Below, in pieces: positions 1 to 9,084 of a DNA stretch of 32,500 bases. The stretch is from Cryptomeria japonica (taxonomy: Eukaryota; Streptophyta; Pinopsida; Cupressales; Cupressaceae). How positions within the stretch are numbered: position 1 is the stretch's first letter; each line of letters begins with the position of its first letter. The stretch is taken from the NCBI RefSeq assembly GCF_030272615.1, contig NW_026729167.1, positions 87,501 to 120,000 of the forward strand, read 5' to 3'. A program made the position numbers and the translations under genes. Below the pieces are notes generated by a model, which saw only the letters and a list, made by a program, of their open reading frames with translations, ran no database searches and had not been told where the DNA came from.

Positions 1-213
1 AAGTGGGGTTTCGGGCATTACCCTCGAGCCACCTTTCCGTCCGAGAGTTTAGTGAGGCTTTTTACCGTTGCAGCTCCCCATGTCCGAACTGGGGATTTCT
101 GGGTAGGGGCTTCGGGTGCGCATTACTTTTTTGCCCAAGCGTCCAGTGGGGTTTCTGGTGCGCTCCGAAGTGGGGTTATTGGAGCGGCCCCTCTTTTTTT
201 GTCCGAGCGTTTG
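1..213. repeat. Left flank of the mega-repeat array with degenerate Pol-unrelated modules
   Basis: This stretch is not the expected upstream part of the 6034-bp unit; homology to the later units begins near 214. It holds three loosely related motifs: GTCCGAGAGTTTAGTG near 40, GCCCAAGCGTCCAGTGGGG near 133 and GTCCGAGCGTTTGGTGGGG near 201, the last two preceded by T-runs. The third belongs to a module also found inside the units at about 4741-4835 and 5212-5305. No gene is seen. It may be the remains of an older, diverged spacer repeat family at the edge of the array. Confidence 0.5.
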
Positions 214-947
214 GTGGGGTTGCGCGCCCTGGTGGGCACCATGGTGCGCACCAAGGAGCGCTCCGAAGTGTGCTCCAAGGTGCGGCGTGCACGAAGTCGG
301 AGCCCGGTTTGCCCCGGGTGCGCACCTCGCGTGCACCTTCGCCGCGGTGGGCACCATGGCGTGCACGAAGTCGGAGCCCGGTTTGCCCCGGGTGCGCACC
401 TCGCGTGCACCTTCGCCGGGGTGGGCACCTCGGCTGGGTTGCGCGCCCTGGTGCGCACCAAGGAGCGCTCCGAAGTGTGCTCCAAGGTGCGGCGTGCACG
501 AAGTCGGAGCCCGGTTTGCCCCGGGTGCGCACCTCGCGTGCACCTTGGCGCGGTGGGCACCATGGCGTGCACGAAGTCGGAGCCCGGTTTGCCCCGGGTG
601 CGCACCCCGCGTGCACCTTCGCCGGGGTGGGCACCTCGGCTGGGTTGCGCGCCCTGGTGCGCACCAAGGAGCGCTCCGAAGTGTGCTCCAAGGTGCGGCG
701 TGCACGAAGTCGGAGCCCGGTTTGCCCCGGGTGCGCACCTCGCGTGCACCTTCGCCGCGGTGGGCACCTTGGCTGGGTTGGGCACCATTGAGCGCTCCGA
801 AGTGTGCTCCAAGGTGCGCACCATGGCCCTCCAAGGTGCGCAGCATGGCGTGCACGAAGTCGGAGCCCGGTTTGCCCCGGGTGCGCACCTCGCGTGCACC
901 TTCGCCAGGGTGGGCACCTCGGTGCGCACACCTTCTCAATGTTTTCT
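214..947. repeat. GC-rich GGTGCGCACC repeat field (copy 1; recurs at +6034 steps)
   Basis: Monomers of about 74 and 133 bp alternate. They share CACGAAGTCGGAGCCCGG followed by TTTGCCCCGGGTGCGCACC; the word AGCCCGG recurs at 301, 375, 508, 581 and 714. The 10-bp palindrome GGTGCGCACC and the word CACCATGGTG add dense small palindromes. The field is CpG-rich. The same field spans about 5516-6981 across the copy 1/2 join and recurs in copies 3 and 4. Stop codons are rare in it on both strands, which explains the long spurious open frames. Confidence 0.85.
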
Positions 948-1010
948 TGCCTTTTCTGGAAATTGGTGAAGGCAGCGCATCAAAGGTGCGCACCTCGGTG
1001 TGCTCCGAGG
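948..1010. repeat. Partial AT-rich module
   Basis: A short form of the AT-rich module described at 3604. It keeps TTGCCTTTTCTGGAAATT, then GTGAAGGCAGCGCATCAAAG, but has lost the TTCCGTTTT/AAAACGGAA hairpin. It separates two GC-rich fields. Copies lie at about 6982, 13016 and 19050. Confidence 0.7.
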
Positions 1011-1600
1011 TGCGAACCCGAGAGCGCTCCGAGGTGCCCACGAAGTCGAAAGTCGGGTTAATTGCATTGTTTTCCCCGGGTGCGCTCCGAGGTGCGCAAC
1101 ATCGGTGCGCACCAAGGAGGGCTCCGAAGTGTGCTCCAAGGTGCGCACGATTCGGAGCTCGGTTTGCCCGGGGTGCGCACACCTTGGCTGGGTTGCGCAC
1201 CCTTTGTGCGCTCCAAGGTGCGCACGAAGTCGGAGCTCGGTTTGCCCCGGGTGCGCACCTTCGCCAGGGTGCGCACCTTGATGCGCACGCCTTGGCTGGG
1301 CTGCGCACCTTGGTGGGCGCCATGGTGCGCACCTTTCGTGCGCTCCAAGGTGCGCACGAAGTCGGAGCTCGGTTTGCCCCGGGTGCGCACCTTGGTGGGC
1401 GCCATGGTGCACTCCGAGGTGCCCAAGATTGGTGCGCACCAAGGAGCGCTCCGAAGTGCGCTCCAAGGTGCGCAGGTGCGCGCGAAGTCGAAAGTTGGGT
1501 TAATTGTCCGGTTTGCCTCGGGTGCGCACCTTGCGTGCACCTTCGCCAGGGTGGGCGCCTTGGTGCGCACACCTTGGCTGGGCTGCGCACCCGGGCGCGC
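1011..1600. repeat. Second GC-rich repeat field
   Basis: Diverged relatives of the GGTGCGCACC monomers, here with CGGAGCTCGG in place of CGGAGCCCGG and with CGAAGTCGAAAGT followed by GGGTTAATTG twice (near 1040 and 1484). No gene or RNA is recognised. The same stretch recurs at +6034, +12068 and +18102. Confidence 0.7.
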
Positions 1601-1735
1601 ACACCTTGGCACCCGCGTTTCCTTCATTTTAAATTTTTTTTTTTTACAATCTCTCAAGTGGGAAATTCTATAATCTCAACTTTTTTTGCCTTTTCAGGAA
1701 ACTTTTGAATGGAGCGCATCATTGGTGCGCTCCGA
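1601..1735. repeat. AT-rich module, variant form
   Basis: A T-rich segment with a run of T at about 1633-1645, a second T7 tract near 1681 and TGCCTTTTCAGGAAACTTTT. It is a diverged relative of the modules at 3604-5475: poly-T, then TGCCTTTTC, then a short purine stretch, then AGCGCATCA. It sits about 430 bp from the 3' end of the 5S gene. Copies start at about 7635, 13669 and 19703. Confidence 0.65.
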
Positions 1736-2158
1736 AGTGTGCTCCAAGGTGCGCACCTCTGGTGTGCTCCAAAGCTCTCTCTAGCTGCGTGCACCTGCCC
1801 CGGCCGCGCACCCGGCCCCGCCCAGCTTCGCTCACCTGTCCCGGGCGTCTGGTGCGGAACCTTAGAGTAAGAAACATCACCGTGCACCTTGGCCAACGTG
1901 CGCGACTCGACCGAGCGCGCACTGGCCGAGGTGCACACCGATTTCACCTGGGTGCGCGCGCAGCACCTCGGGCGCACCGGGGTGCGCGCACAACGCCCGG
2001 GTTGCACCGTGGCCTGTGTGCTCGGGGCGCCTCGGGTGCGCGCTCGGTGTCGCCCCCGCGCGCGCGGTAGTGCGGGCAGCGCACCCCGGCCCGGCCCGGC
2101 CCCGACGAGAACGCAAACGGGCAAAAGGTTTATTCAAATAGCATTGCGACGCCCGGCG
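1736..2158. other. GC-rich region downstream of the 5S gene
   Basis: No gene is seen. The stretch is rich in GTGCGCGC and CGGGTGCGC words. It includes a clean G-quadruplex motif on the minus strand, listed separately. Copy 1 differs from the others at 1785 (CTCTCTAGC instead of CTCTCCAGC). Equivalent stretches lie at 7770-8192, 13804-14226 and 19838-20260. Confidence 0.6.
2084..2103 (-). other. G-quadruplex motif downstream of 5S (also 8118, 14152, 20186)
   Basis: The minus strand reads GGGGCCGGGCCGGGCCGGGG: four G-runs of at least three, with 2-nt loops. It is on the RNA-like strand of the 5S gene, about 70 bp past its 3' end, and is unchanged in the four copies. A hairpin of GGCC words is a competing fold. 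Any role in stopping Pol III or shaping chromatin is inference. Confidence 0.6.
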
Positions 2159-2165
2159 AAAAACT

Positions 2166-2171
2166 AAAAAA
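2166..2171 (-). terminator. Pol III T6 terminator of 5S copy 1
   Basis: Six consecutive T on the RNA-like strand directly follow the last base of the 5S gene. That is a strong Pol III stop. A second T5 run follows at 2163-2159. Only copy 1 has the uninterrupted first run. Confidence 0.8.
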
Positions 2172-2289
2172 GGGTGCAACACCGGGACTTCCCGGGAGGT
2201 CACCCATCCCAGTACTACTCCGGCCCAAGCGCGCTTAACTGCGGAGTTCTGATGGGATCCGGTGCACTAACGCTGGTATGATCGCACCC
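2172..2289 (-). rRNA. 5S ribosomal RNA, copy 1
   Basis: The minus strand begins GGGTGCGATCATACCAGC and ends GTGTTGCACCC, 118 nt before the T-run (mature plant 5S is close to 120 nt, so a few U may remain). It is the RNA of the large-subunit central protuberance, made by Pol III. The internal control region is intact: box A with AGTTAAGCGCGCTTGGGC at about nt 50-67, an intermediate element near 67-72, and box C with GGATGGGTGACC at 81-92. The ends pair (GGGTGC with GCACCC), forming helix I. Upstream, base -1 is C, as usual in plants, and a TATA-like TAAGTA lies at about -28. The gene is opposite in strand to the Pol I promoters and lies inside a 6034-bp repeat. The GCGCGCTTGGGCCGG form recalls gymnosperm 5S from memory; this was not checked. 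Confidence 0.96.
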
Positions 2290-2330
2290 GTTATGAGCTT
2301 GTCGCAGTGTGTACTTAGCAAACCGCGACC
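2290..2330 (-). promoter_or_regulatory. 5S upstream promoter elements
   Basis: Read on the minus strand, base -1 is C and a TATA-like TAAGTA sits at about -28 to -23 (plus positions 2312-2317). Plant 5S genes commonly use such external elements together with the internal boxes. The same sequence precedes the other three genes (8324, 14358, 20392). Confidence 0.6.
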
Positions 2331-2695
2331 CACGTGCGAATCCACCCCGGCCACCCACCCCCGTCGAGGTGCACACCCTCCCTCGCGAAGTGCGCCCCGT
2401 TCGCCAAGTGTGAGCCCTGCCCGGGTGCGCGCACCTTGCTAGGGCGTCGGGTGTGCACCCGGCCCGGCCTACGTGCGTGCACCTGGACGGGGCGTCGTGT
2501 GCGTGCAGTGTCCCGTCTGCAACGCGGTGCCCACACACCACCTCGGGCGCAACGACCTGCGCTCACATGTGGGCCGAGTGCACCTTGGTGCATGTTCGGG
2601 GCGCCTCGGGTGCACGCTCGATCTTGCCCCGGTGCACCAAGGCGCTCGGTTTGCCCCGGGTGCGCACTTGGTGCAAGGTGGGCACCCAAAATAGG
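2331..2695. other. Spacer upstream of the 5S gene
   Basis: GC-rich with many GTGCACC words; no gene or RNA is recognised. One base differs in copy 4 at about 20495 (AAGTGGGCCCC versus AAGTGCGCCCC). Equivalent stretches lie at 8365, 14399 and 20433. Confidence 0.5.
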
Positions 2696-3050
2696 GATCA
2701 AGCACCAAAACACAAGTTTCGGGATGCAAAATGGGACCCAAGGACCACAAATGCGTTCCAAGACCCATGATGGGTCCACGAGAACAAAAATGTGTTCCGA
2801 GACTTAATAAACAAATATTGGGTTTTAGGAGAAGAAACATGCTCTGATGCCCAAAACGAGAATCGACCCCGAAAAGGCCACAGGCCAAAAGTGGGATGCG
2901 AGACAAAAAAAAATGGGACCCGAGGACCAAAATTGGGTTCCCAGGTCGAAGACAGGGCAACTGGACAAGAAACGACCTCTAAGGCTCGAAATGAGTCCCG
3001 ACGACTAAAACTTGACAAGAAGCACCCATCAGGCACCCAACTCGACACCC
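2696..3050. repeat. Degenerate ~20-bp repeats, A-rich
   Basis: Loose tandem words of the form CAAAATGGGACCCAAGGAC recur about every 20 bp: near 2726, 2746, 2765 and 2785, then less regularly to about 2965 (AAATGGGACCCGAGGAC, CAAAATTGGGTTCCCAGG). The composition is much more A-rich than the neighbours. No coding signal is convincing. Copies lie at +6034, +12068 and +18102. Confidence 0.5.
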
Positions 3051-3540
3051 ATGGGATGCCGACCCACCCGGGCTTCCACCTAGCACACCTTGGCACCCAC
3101 CCACCCTCGCACCCAACCTCGCACCCAACTTAGCACCTTTGAACCCACATTGGCACTCACCCTGACCCTGGCACCTTGGAACCCACATTGGCACTCACCT
3201 TGACCCTGGCACCCACCTTTGCACTCACCTTGGGACCCACCCTGGCTCCCACCTCGGCACCCACCCAGACACCCACCTTGGTTCCTTGGCACCCACCTTG
3301 GATCCTTGGCACCCACCCCGACACCCACCTTGGCACGCAACTTGGCTACTTGCCACCCACCTTGGCTCCTTGACGCCCACCCCGACAACCACCCCGTGAC
3401 CTACCCTGGCTAGGGTTGGTGCACACCCACCCTGGTGCCCACCTTGGCACCCACCCCATGACCCACCTTGGCACGCACCTTAGTACCCACCCCGTTACCC
3501 ACCCTAGGACCCACCCCGTGACCCACCTTGGCCAGGGTGG
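3051..3540. repeat. ~12-bp minisatellite (copy 1)
   Basis: Imperfect tandem CTTGGCACCCAC units with GACCCACC and CCACCCCGTGACC variants. One strand is C/A-rich, with almost no G outside TTGG. This is a simple-sequence array, not a gene. It recurs at about 9085-9574 and 15119-15608, and in copy 4 it expands to reach about 22856. Confidence 0.85.
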
Positions 3541-3603
3541 GTGCCTTGGTGCGCACAACTTGCCTGGGCTGCACACCAGGGCGGGCTCAAGATGGCACCC
3601 GCG

Positions 3604-3665
3604 TTCCGTTTTTTTCACTATCTTTCAAAACGGAAATTTTAAAATCTCGTTTTTTTTTTTTTTTT
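3604..3665 (+). other. AT-rich module: hairpin followed by T16
   Basis: TTCCGTTTT (3604-3612) and AAAACGGAA (3627-3635) form a perfect 9-bp stem with a 14-nt loop. A T16 run follows at 3650-3665. Next comes TGCCTT...AAGGCA, a second small inverted repeat (about 3665-3691). A hairpin plus poly-T resembles a terminator, but I know of no plant Pol I terminator with this form. The function is open. Confidence 0.5.
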
Positions 3666-4124
3666 GCCTTTTCTGGAAATTAGTGAAGGCAGCGCATCAA
3701 AGGTGCGCAATGCTGGTGCGAACCCGGGAGCGCTCCGATGTGTGCTCCAAGGTGCGGCGTGCACGAAGTCCGAGCCCGGCTTGCCCCGGGTGCGCACCTC
3801 GCGTGCACCTTCGCCGGGGTGAGCACCTTGGCTGGGTTGCGCGCCCTGGTGCGCACCAAGGAGCGCTCTGAAGTGTGCTCCAAGGTGCGGCGTGCACGAA
3901 GTCGGAGCTCGGTTTGCCCCGGGTGTGCACCTCGGGTGCGCACCTCGCGTGCACCTTCGCTGCGGTGGGCACCTTGGCTGGGTTGCGCGCCTTGGTGGGC
4001 ACCATGCAGTGCACGAAGTCGGAGCCCGGTTTGCCCCGGGCGCGCACCTCCGCCAGGGTGGGCACCTTGGTGCGCACAACTTGCCTGGGCTGCGCACCAG
4101 GAAGGGCTCAAGATGGCACCCGCG

Positions 4125-4178
4125 TTCCGTTTTTTTCACTATCTTTCAGAACGGAAATTTTAAAATATCGTTTTTTTT
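4125..4178 (+). other. AT-rich module, second
   Basis: Same hairpin (4125-4156), with one stem change (AGAACGGAA, giving a G-T pair), followed by TTTTAAAATATCG and a T9 run. Copies are at 10159 and 16193. Confidence 0.5.
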
Positions 4179-4479
4179 TGCCTTTTCTGGAAATTAGTGA
4201 AGGCAGCGCATCAAAGGTGCGCAACGCTGGTGCGAACCTGGGAGCGCTCCGATGTGTGCTCCAAGGTGCGGCGTGCACGAAGTCGGAGCCCGGTTTGCCC
4301 CGGGTGCGCCCTGGTGGGCACCATGGTGCGCACCAAGGAGCGCTACGAAGTGTGCTCCAAGGTGCGGCCTGCACGAAGTCGGAGCCCGGTTTGCCCCAGG
4401 CGTGCACCGCGGGTGGGCACCTTGGTGCGCATGCCTTGCCTGGGCTGCGCACCAGGGCGGGCTCAAGATGGCACCCGCG

Positions 4480-4534
4480 TTCCGTTTTTTTCACTATCTT
4501 TCAAAACGGAAATTTTAAAATCTCATTTTTTTTT
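4480..4534 (+). other. AT-rich module, third
   Basis: Perfect TTCCGTTTT/AAAACGGAA stem (4480-4511), followed by AAATCTCA and a run of T. Copies are at 10514 and 16548. Confidence 0.5.
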
Positions 4535-4948
4535 GCCTTTTCTGGAAATTAGTGAAGGCAGCGCATCAAAGGTGCGCACCTCGCTGCCCACCACGGTGCG
4601 CAACGCCGGTGGGCACCCGGGAGTGCTTCGAAGTGTGCTCCAAGGTGCTGCGTGCACGTTGTCGGAGCCCGGTTTGCCCCGGGTGCGCACCTCGCGTGCA
4701 CCTTCGTCGGGGTGGGCACCTTGGCTGGGTTTGCCCCGGCTGCGCTCCGAAGCGGGGTTATTGGAGCGCCGCCTCTTTTTTTGTCGGAGCGTTTGGTGGG
4801 GTTTCTCGCATTGGCTCTTCCCAGGCCCGGTTGCCACCCTGGCGCGCACGAAGTCGGAAGTAGGGTTAATTGCCCGGGTGCGCACCTTTGCCAGGGTGGG
4901 CACCTTACCTGGGCTGTGCACCAGGGCGGGCTCAAGATGGCACCCGCG

Positions 4949-5005
4949 TTCCGTTTTTTTCACTATCTTTCAAAACGGAAATTTTAAAATCTCCTCTTTT
5001 TTTTG
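4949..5005 (+). other. AT-rich module, fourth
   Basis: Perfect stem at 4949-4980, then AATCTCCTC and a run of T. Copies are at 10983 and 17017. Confidence 0.5.
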
Positions 5006-5443
5006 CCTTTTCTGGAAATTAGTGAAGGCAGCGCATCAAAGGTGCGCACCTCGCTGCCCACCTTGGTGTGCTCTGAGGTGCGCACCCGGGAGCGCTACGA
5101 AGTGTGCTCCAAGGTGCGGCGTGCACGTTGTCGGAGCCCGGTTTGCCCCGGGTGCGCACCTCGCCTGCACCTTGGCCGGGGTGGGCACCCTGGCTGGGTT
5201 TGCCCAGGGTGCGCTCCGAAGCGGGGTTACTGGAGCGCCCCCTCTTTTTTTGTCAGAGCGTTTGGTGGGGTTTCTCGCATTGGCTCTTCCCAGGCCCGGT
5301 TGTTGGGTGCGCTCCCACCCTGGCGCGCGCGAAGTTGGAAGTTGGGTTAATTGCCCGGGCGCGCACCTTCGCCAGGGTGGGCACCTTGGTGCGCACACCT
5401 TGGCTGGGTTGCGCACCAGGGCGGGCTCAAGATGGCACCAGCA

Positions 5444-5499
5444 TTCCCTTTTTCTCACTATCTTTCAAAACGGAAATTTTAAAATCTCGTTTTTTTTTG
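5444..5499 (+). other. AT-rich module, fifth, stem partly broken
   Basis: The left arm reads TTCCCTTTT instead of TTCCGTTTT, so one pair is lost; a T9 run follows. Copies are at 11478 and 17512; in copy 3 (about 17562) a C interrupts the T-run. Confidence 0.45.
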
Positions 5500-5515
5500 C
5501 CTTTTATGGAAATTA

Positions 5516-6246
5516 GTGAAGGCATCGCATCAAAGGTGCGCACCTCGCTGCCCACCTTGGTGTGCTCCGAGGTGCCCACCACGGTGCGCTCCGAGGTGCC
5601 CACCACGGTGCGCAACGCCGGTGCGAACCCGGGAGCGCCCCGATGTGTGCTCCAAGGTGCGGCGTGCACGAAGCCGGACCCCGGTTTGCCCCGGGTGCGC
5701 ACCTCGCGTGCACCTTGGTGCGCACACCTTGGCTGGGTTGCGCGGCCTGGTGGGCACCATGGTGCGCACCAAGGAGCGCTCCGAAGTGTGCTCCAAGGTG
5801 CGGCGTGCACGAAGTCCTAGCCCGGTTTGCCCCGGGTGCGCACCTTCGCCGCGGTGGGCACCATGGCGTGCACGAAGTCGGAGCCCGGTTTGCCCCGGGT
5901 GCGCACCTCGCGTGCACCTTCGCCGGGGTGGGCACCTCGGCTGGGTTGCGCGCCCTGGTGCGCACCAAGGAGCGCTCCGAAGTGTGCTCCAAGGTGCGGC
6001 GTGCACGAAGTCGGAGCCCGGTTTGCCCCGGGTGCGCACCTTCGCCGCGGTGGGCACCCTGGTGCGCACCATGGCGTGCACGAAGTCGGAGCCCGGTTTG
6101 CCCCGGGTGCGCACCTCGCGTGCACCTTCGGCGGGGTTGCGCGCCCTGGTGCGCACCAAGGAGCGCTCCGAAGTGTGCTCCAAGGTGCGGCGTGCACGAA
6201 GTCGGAGCCCGGTTTGCCCCGGGTGCGCACCTCGCGTGCACCTTCG
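5516..6246. repeat. GC-rich GGTGCGCACC field at the copy 1/2 join
   Basis: Starts with GCCCACCACGGTGCGCTCCG-type words and runs on into the field of copy 2 without a break. The arrays are continuous; 6246/6247 is only a chosen phase. It uses the same alternating 74- and 133-bp monomers as 214-947, with shorter deletion variants. No gene is seen. Confidence 0.75.
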
Positions 6247-8192
6247 GCGGGGTTGCGCGCCCTGGTGGGCACCATGGTGCGCACCAAGGAGCGCTCCGAA
6301 GTGTGCTCCAAGGTGCGGCGTGCACGAAGTCGGAGCCCGGTTTGCCCCGGGTGCGCACCTCGCGTGCACCTTCGCCGCGGTGGGCACCATGGCGTGCACG
6401 AAGTCGGAGCCCGGTTTGCCCCGGGTGCGCACCTCGCGTGCACCTTCGCCGGGGTGGGCACCTCGGCTGGGTTGCGCGCCCTGGTGCGCACCAAGGAGCG
6501 CTCCGAAGTGTGCTCCAAGGTGCGCCGTGCACGAAGTCGGAGCCCGGTTTGCCCCGGGTGCGCACCTCGCGTGCACCTTCGCCGCGGTGGGCACCATGGC
6601 GTGCACGAAGTCGGAGCCCGGTTTGCCCCGGGTGCGCACCCCGCGTGCACCTTCGCCGGGGTGGGCACCTCGGCTGGGTTGCGCGCCCTGGTGCGCACCA
6701 AGGAGCGCTCCGAAGTGTGCTCCAAGGTGCGGCGTGCACGAAGTCGGAGCCCGGTTTGCCCCGGGTGCGCACCTCGCGTGCACCTTCGCCGCGGTGGGCA
6801 CCTTGGCTGGGTTGGGCACCATTGAGCGCTCCGAAGTGTGCTCCAAGGTGCGCACCATGGCCCTCCAAGGTGCGCAGCATGGCGTGCACGAAGTCGGAGC
6901 CCGGTTTGCCCCGGGTGCGCACCTCGCGTGCACCTTCGCCAGGGTGGGCACCTCGGTGCGCACACCTTCTCAATGTTTTCTTGCCTTTTCTGGAAATTGG
7001 TGAAGGCAGCGCATCAAAGGTGCGCACCTCGGTGTGCTCCGAGGTGCGAACCCGAGAGCGCTCCGAGGTGCCCACGAAGTCGAAAGTCGGGTTAATTGCA
7101 TTGTTTTCCCCGGGTGCGCTCCGAGGTGCGCAACATCGGTGCGCACCAAGGAGGGCTCCGAAGTGTGCTCCAAGGTGCGCACGATTCGGAGCTCGGTTTG
7201 CCCGGGGTGCGCACACCTTGGCTGGGTTGCGCACCCTTTGTGCGCTCCAAGGTGCGCACGAAGTCGGAGCTCGGTTTGCCCCGGGTGCGCACCTTCGCCA
7301 GGGTGCGCACCTTGATGCGCACGCCTTGGCTGGGCTGCGCACCTTGGTGGGCGCCATGGTGCGCACCTTTCGTGCGCTCCAAGGTGCGCACGAAGTCGGA
7401 GCTCGGTTTGCCCCGGGTGCGCACCTTGGTGGGCGCCATGGTGCACTCCGAGGTGCCCAAGATTGGTGCGCACCAAGGAGCGCTCCGAAGTGCGCTCCAA
7501 GGTGCGCAGGTGCGCGCGAAGTCGAAAGTTGGGTTAATTGTCCGGTTTGCCTCGGGTGCGCACCTTGCGTGCACCTTCGCCAGGGTGGGCGCCTTGGTGC
7601 GCACACCTTGGCTGGGCTGCGCACCCGGGCGCGCACACCTTGGCACCCGCGTTTCCTTCATTTTAAATTTTTTTTTTTTACAATCTCTCAAGTGGGAAAT
7701 TCTATAATCTCAACTTTTTTTGCCTTTTCAGGAAACTTTTGAATGGAGCGCATCATTGGTGCGCTCCGAAGTGTGCTCCAAGGTGCGCACCTCTGGTGTG
7801 CTCCAAAGCTCTCTCCAGCTGCGTGCACCTGCCCCGGCCGCGCACCCGGCCCCGCCCAGCTTCGCTCACCTGTCCCGGGCGTCTGGTGCGGAACCTTAGA
7901 GTAAGAAACATCACCGTGCACCTTGGCCAACGTGCGCGACTCGACCGAGCGCGCACTGGCCGAGGTGCACACCGATTTCACCTGGGTGCGCGCGCAGCAC
8001 CTCGGGCGCACCGGGGTGCGCGCACAACGCCCGGGTTGCACCGTGGCCTGTGTGCTCGGGGCGCCTCGGGTGCGCGCTCGGTGTCGCCCCCGCGCGCGCG
8101 GTAGTGCGGGCAGCGCACCCCGGCCCGGCCCGGCCCCGACGAGAACGCAAACGGGCAAAAGGTTTATTCAAATAGCATTGCGACGCCCGGCG

Positions 8193-8205
8193 AAAAACTA
8201 AGAAA
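8193..8205 (-). terminator. Interrupted Pol III T-run of 5S copy 2
   Basis: The RNA-like strand after the gene reads TTTCTTAGTTTTT. The first run is only T3 because of a T-to-C change at 8202 (A-to-G on plus), so the first strong stop is the T5 at 8197-8193, eight bases further on. The same state is seen at 14227-14239 and 20261-20273. Confidence 0.7.
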
Positions 8206-8323
8206 GGGTGCAACACCGGGACTTCCCGGGAGGTCACCCATCCCAGTACTACTCCGGCCCAAGCGCGCTTAACTGCGGAGTTCTGATGGGATCCGGTGCA
8301 CTAACGCTGGTATGATCGCACCC
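8206..8323 (-). rRNA. 5S ribosomal RNA, copy 2
   Basis: Identical in its 118 nt to copy 1, with the same box A, intermediate element, box C, C at -1 and TATA-like upstream element. The only nearby change is in the 3' T-run (TTTCTTAGTTTTT), which would lengthen the primary transcript by about eight bases before processing. It lies 6034 bp from its neighbours. Confidence 0.96.
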
Positions 8324-9084
8324 GTTATGAGCTTGTCGCAGTGTGTACTTAGCAAACCGCGACCCACGTGCGAATCCACCCCGGCCACCCACCCCCGTCG
8401 AGGTGCACACCCTCCCTCGCGAAGTGCGCCCCGTTCGCCAAGTGTGAGCCCTGCCCGGGTGCGCGCACCTTGCTAGGGCGTCGGGTGTGCACCCGGCCCG
8501 GCCTACGTGCGTGCACCTGGACGGGGCGTCGTGTGCGTGCAGTGTCCCGTCTGCAACGCGGTGCCCACACACCACCTCGGGCGCAACGACCTGCGCTCAC
8601 ATGTGGGCCGAGTGCACCTTGGTGCATGTTCGGGGCGCCTCGGGTGCACGCTCGATCTTGCCCCGGTGCACCAAGGCGCTCGGTTTGCCCCGGGTGCGCA
8701 CTTGGTGCAAGGTGGGCACCCAAAATAGGGATCAAGCACCAAAACACAAGTTTCGGGATGCAAAATGGGACCCAAGGACCACAAATGCGTTCCAAGACCC
8801 ATGATGGGTCCACGAGAACAAAAATGTGTTCCGAGACTTAATAAACAAATATTGGGTTTTAGGAGAAGAAACATGCTCTGATGCCCAAAACGAGAATCGA
8901 CCCCGAAAAGGCCACAGGCCAAAAGTGGGATGCGAGACAAAAAAAAATGGGACCCGAGGACCAAAATTGGGTTCCCAGGTCGAAGACAGGGCAACCGGAC
9001 AAGAAACGACCTCTAAGGCTCGAAATGAGTCCCGACGACTAAAACTTGACAAGAAGCACCCATCAGGCACCCAACTCGACACCC

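Larger units (their letters stand above)
3541..5515. repeat. Four-block array, each block ending in an AT-rich hairpin/poly-T module
   Basis: After the minisatellite, blocks of about 360-525 bp follow. Each opens with AAGGCAGCGCATCAAAGGTG, continues with GC-rich monomers and closes with GGCTCAAGATGGCACC before the AT-rich module. The modules lie at about 3604, 4125, 4480, 4949 and 5444. Two blocks (4555-4980 and 5030-5475) also carry a segment with GCGCTCCGAAGCGGGGTTA, CTCTTTTTTTGTC and GCATTGGCTCTTCCCAGG. The array recurs in copies 2 and 3 and is absent from truncated copy 4. Confidence 0.75.
214..6246. repeat. 6034-bp spacer mega-repeat, copy 1 (6033 bp)
   Basis: This is the first copy of a tandem unit whose next copies begin at 6247, 12281 and 18315. 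The phase is set by the left junction, where GGTGGGGTTGCGCGCC here matches GGCGGGGTTGCGCGCC at 6247. Copies 2 to 4 are in exact 6034-bp register; copy 1 has one 1-bp deletion near 547. I see only scattered single-base differences between copies (for example at 1785, 2168, 2996, 4345 and 4397). In order it holds a GC-rich repeat field, two AT-rich modules, the 5S gene on the minus strand, degenerate repeats of about 20 bp, a minisatellite of about 12 bp, four blocks that each end in an AT-rich module, and the start of the next GC-rich field. Confidence 0.93.

Noticed and set aside
2172-2289. 5S copies as pseudogenes
   Set aside because: All four keep internal boxes, pairing ends and upstream elements; only one substitution (nt 80 in copy 4) is seen.
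2712-3133. Possible short gene in the A-rich part beside 5S (113-codon frame)
   Set aside because: The frame runs into the 12-bp minisatellite, has low-complexity ends and matches no family that I recognise.
5562-7742. Very long open frames in the mega-repeat (up to about 726 codons on plus, 707 on minus), recurring every 6034 bp
   Set aside because: They overlap in several frames and on both strands, consist of Ala/Pro/Arg/Cys-rich repeats from GGTGCGCACC words, and show no domain. Stop-poor GC-rich tandem DNA explains them.
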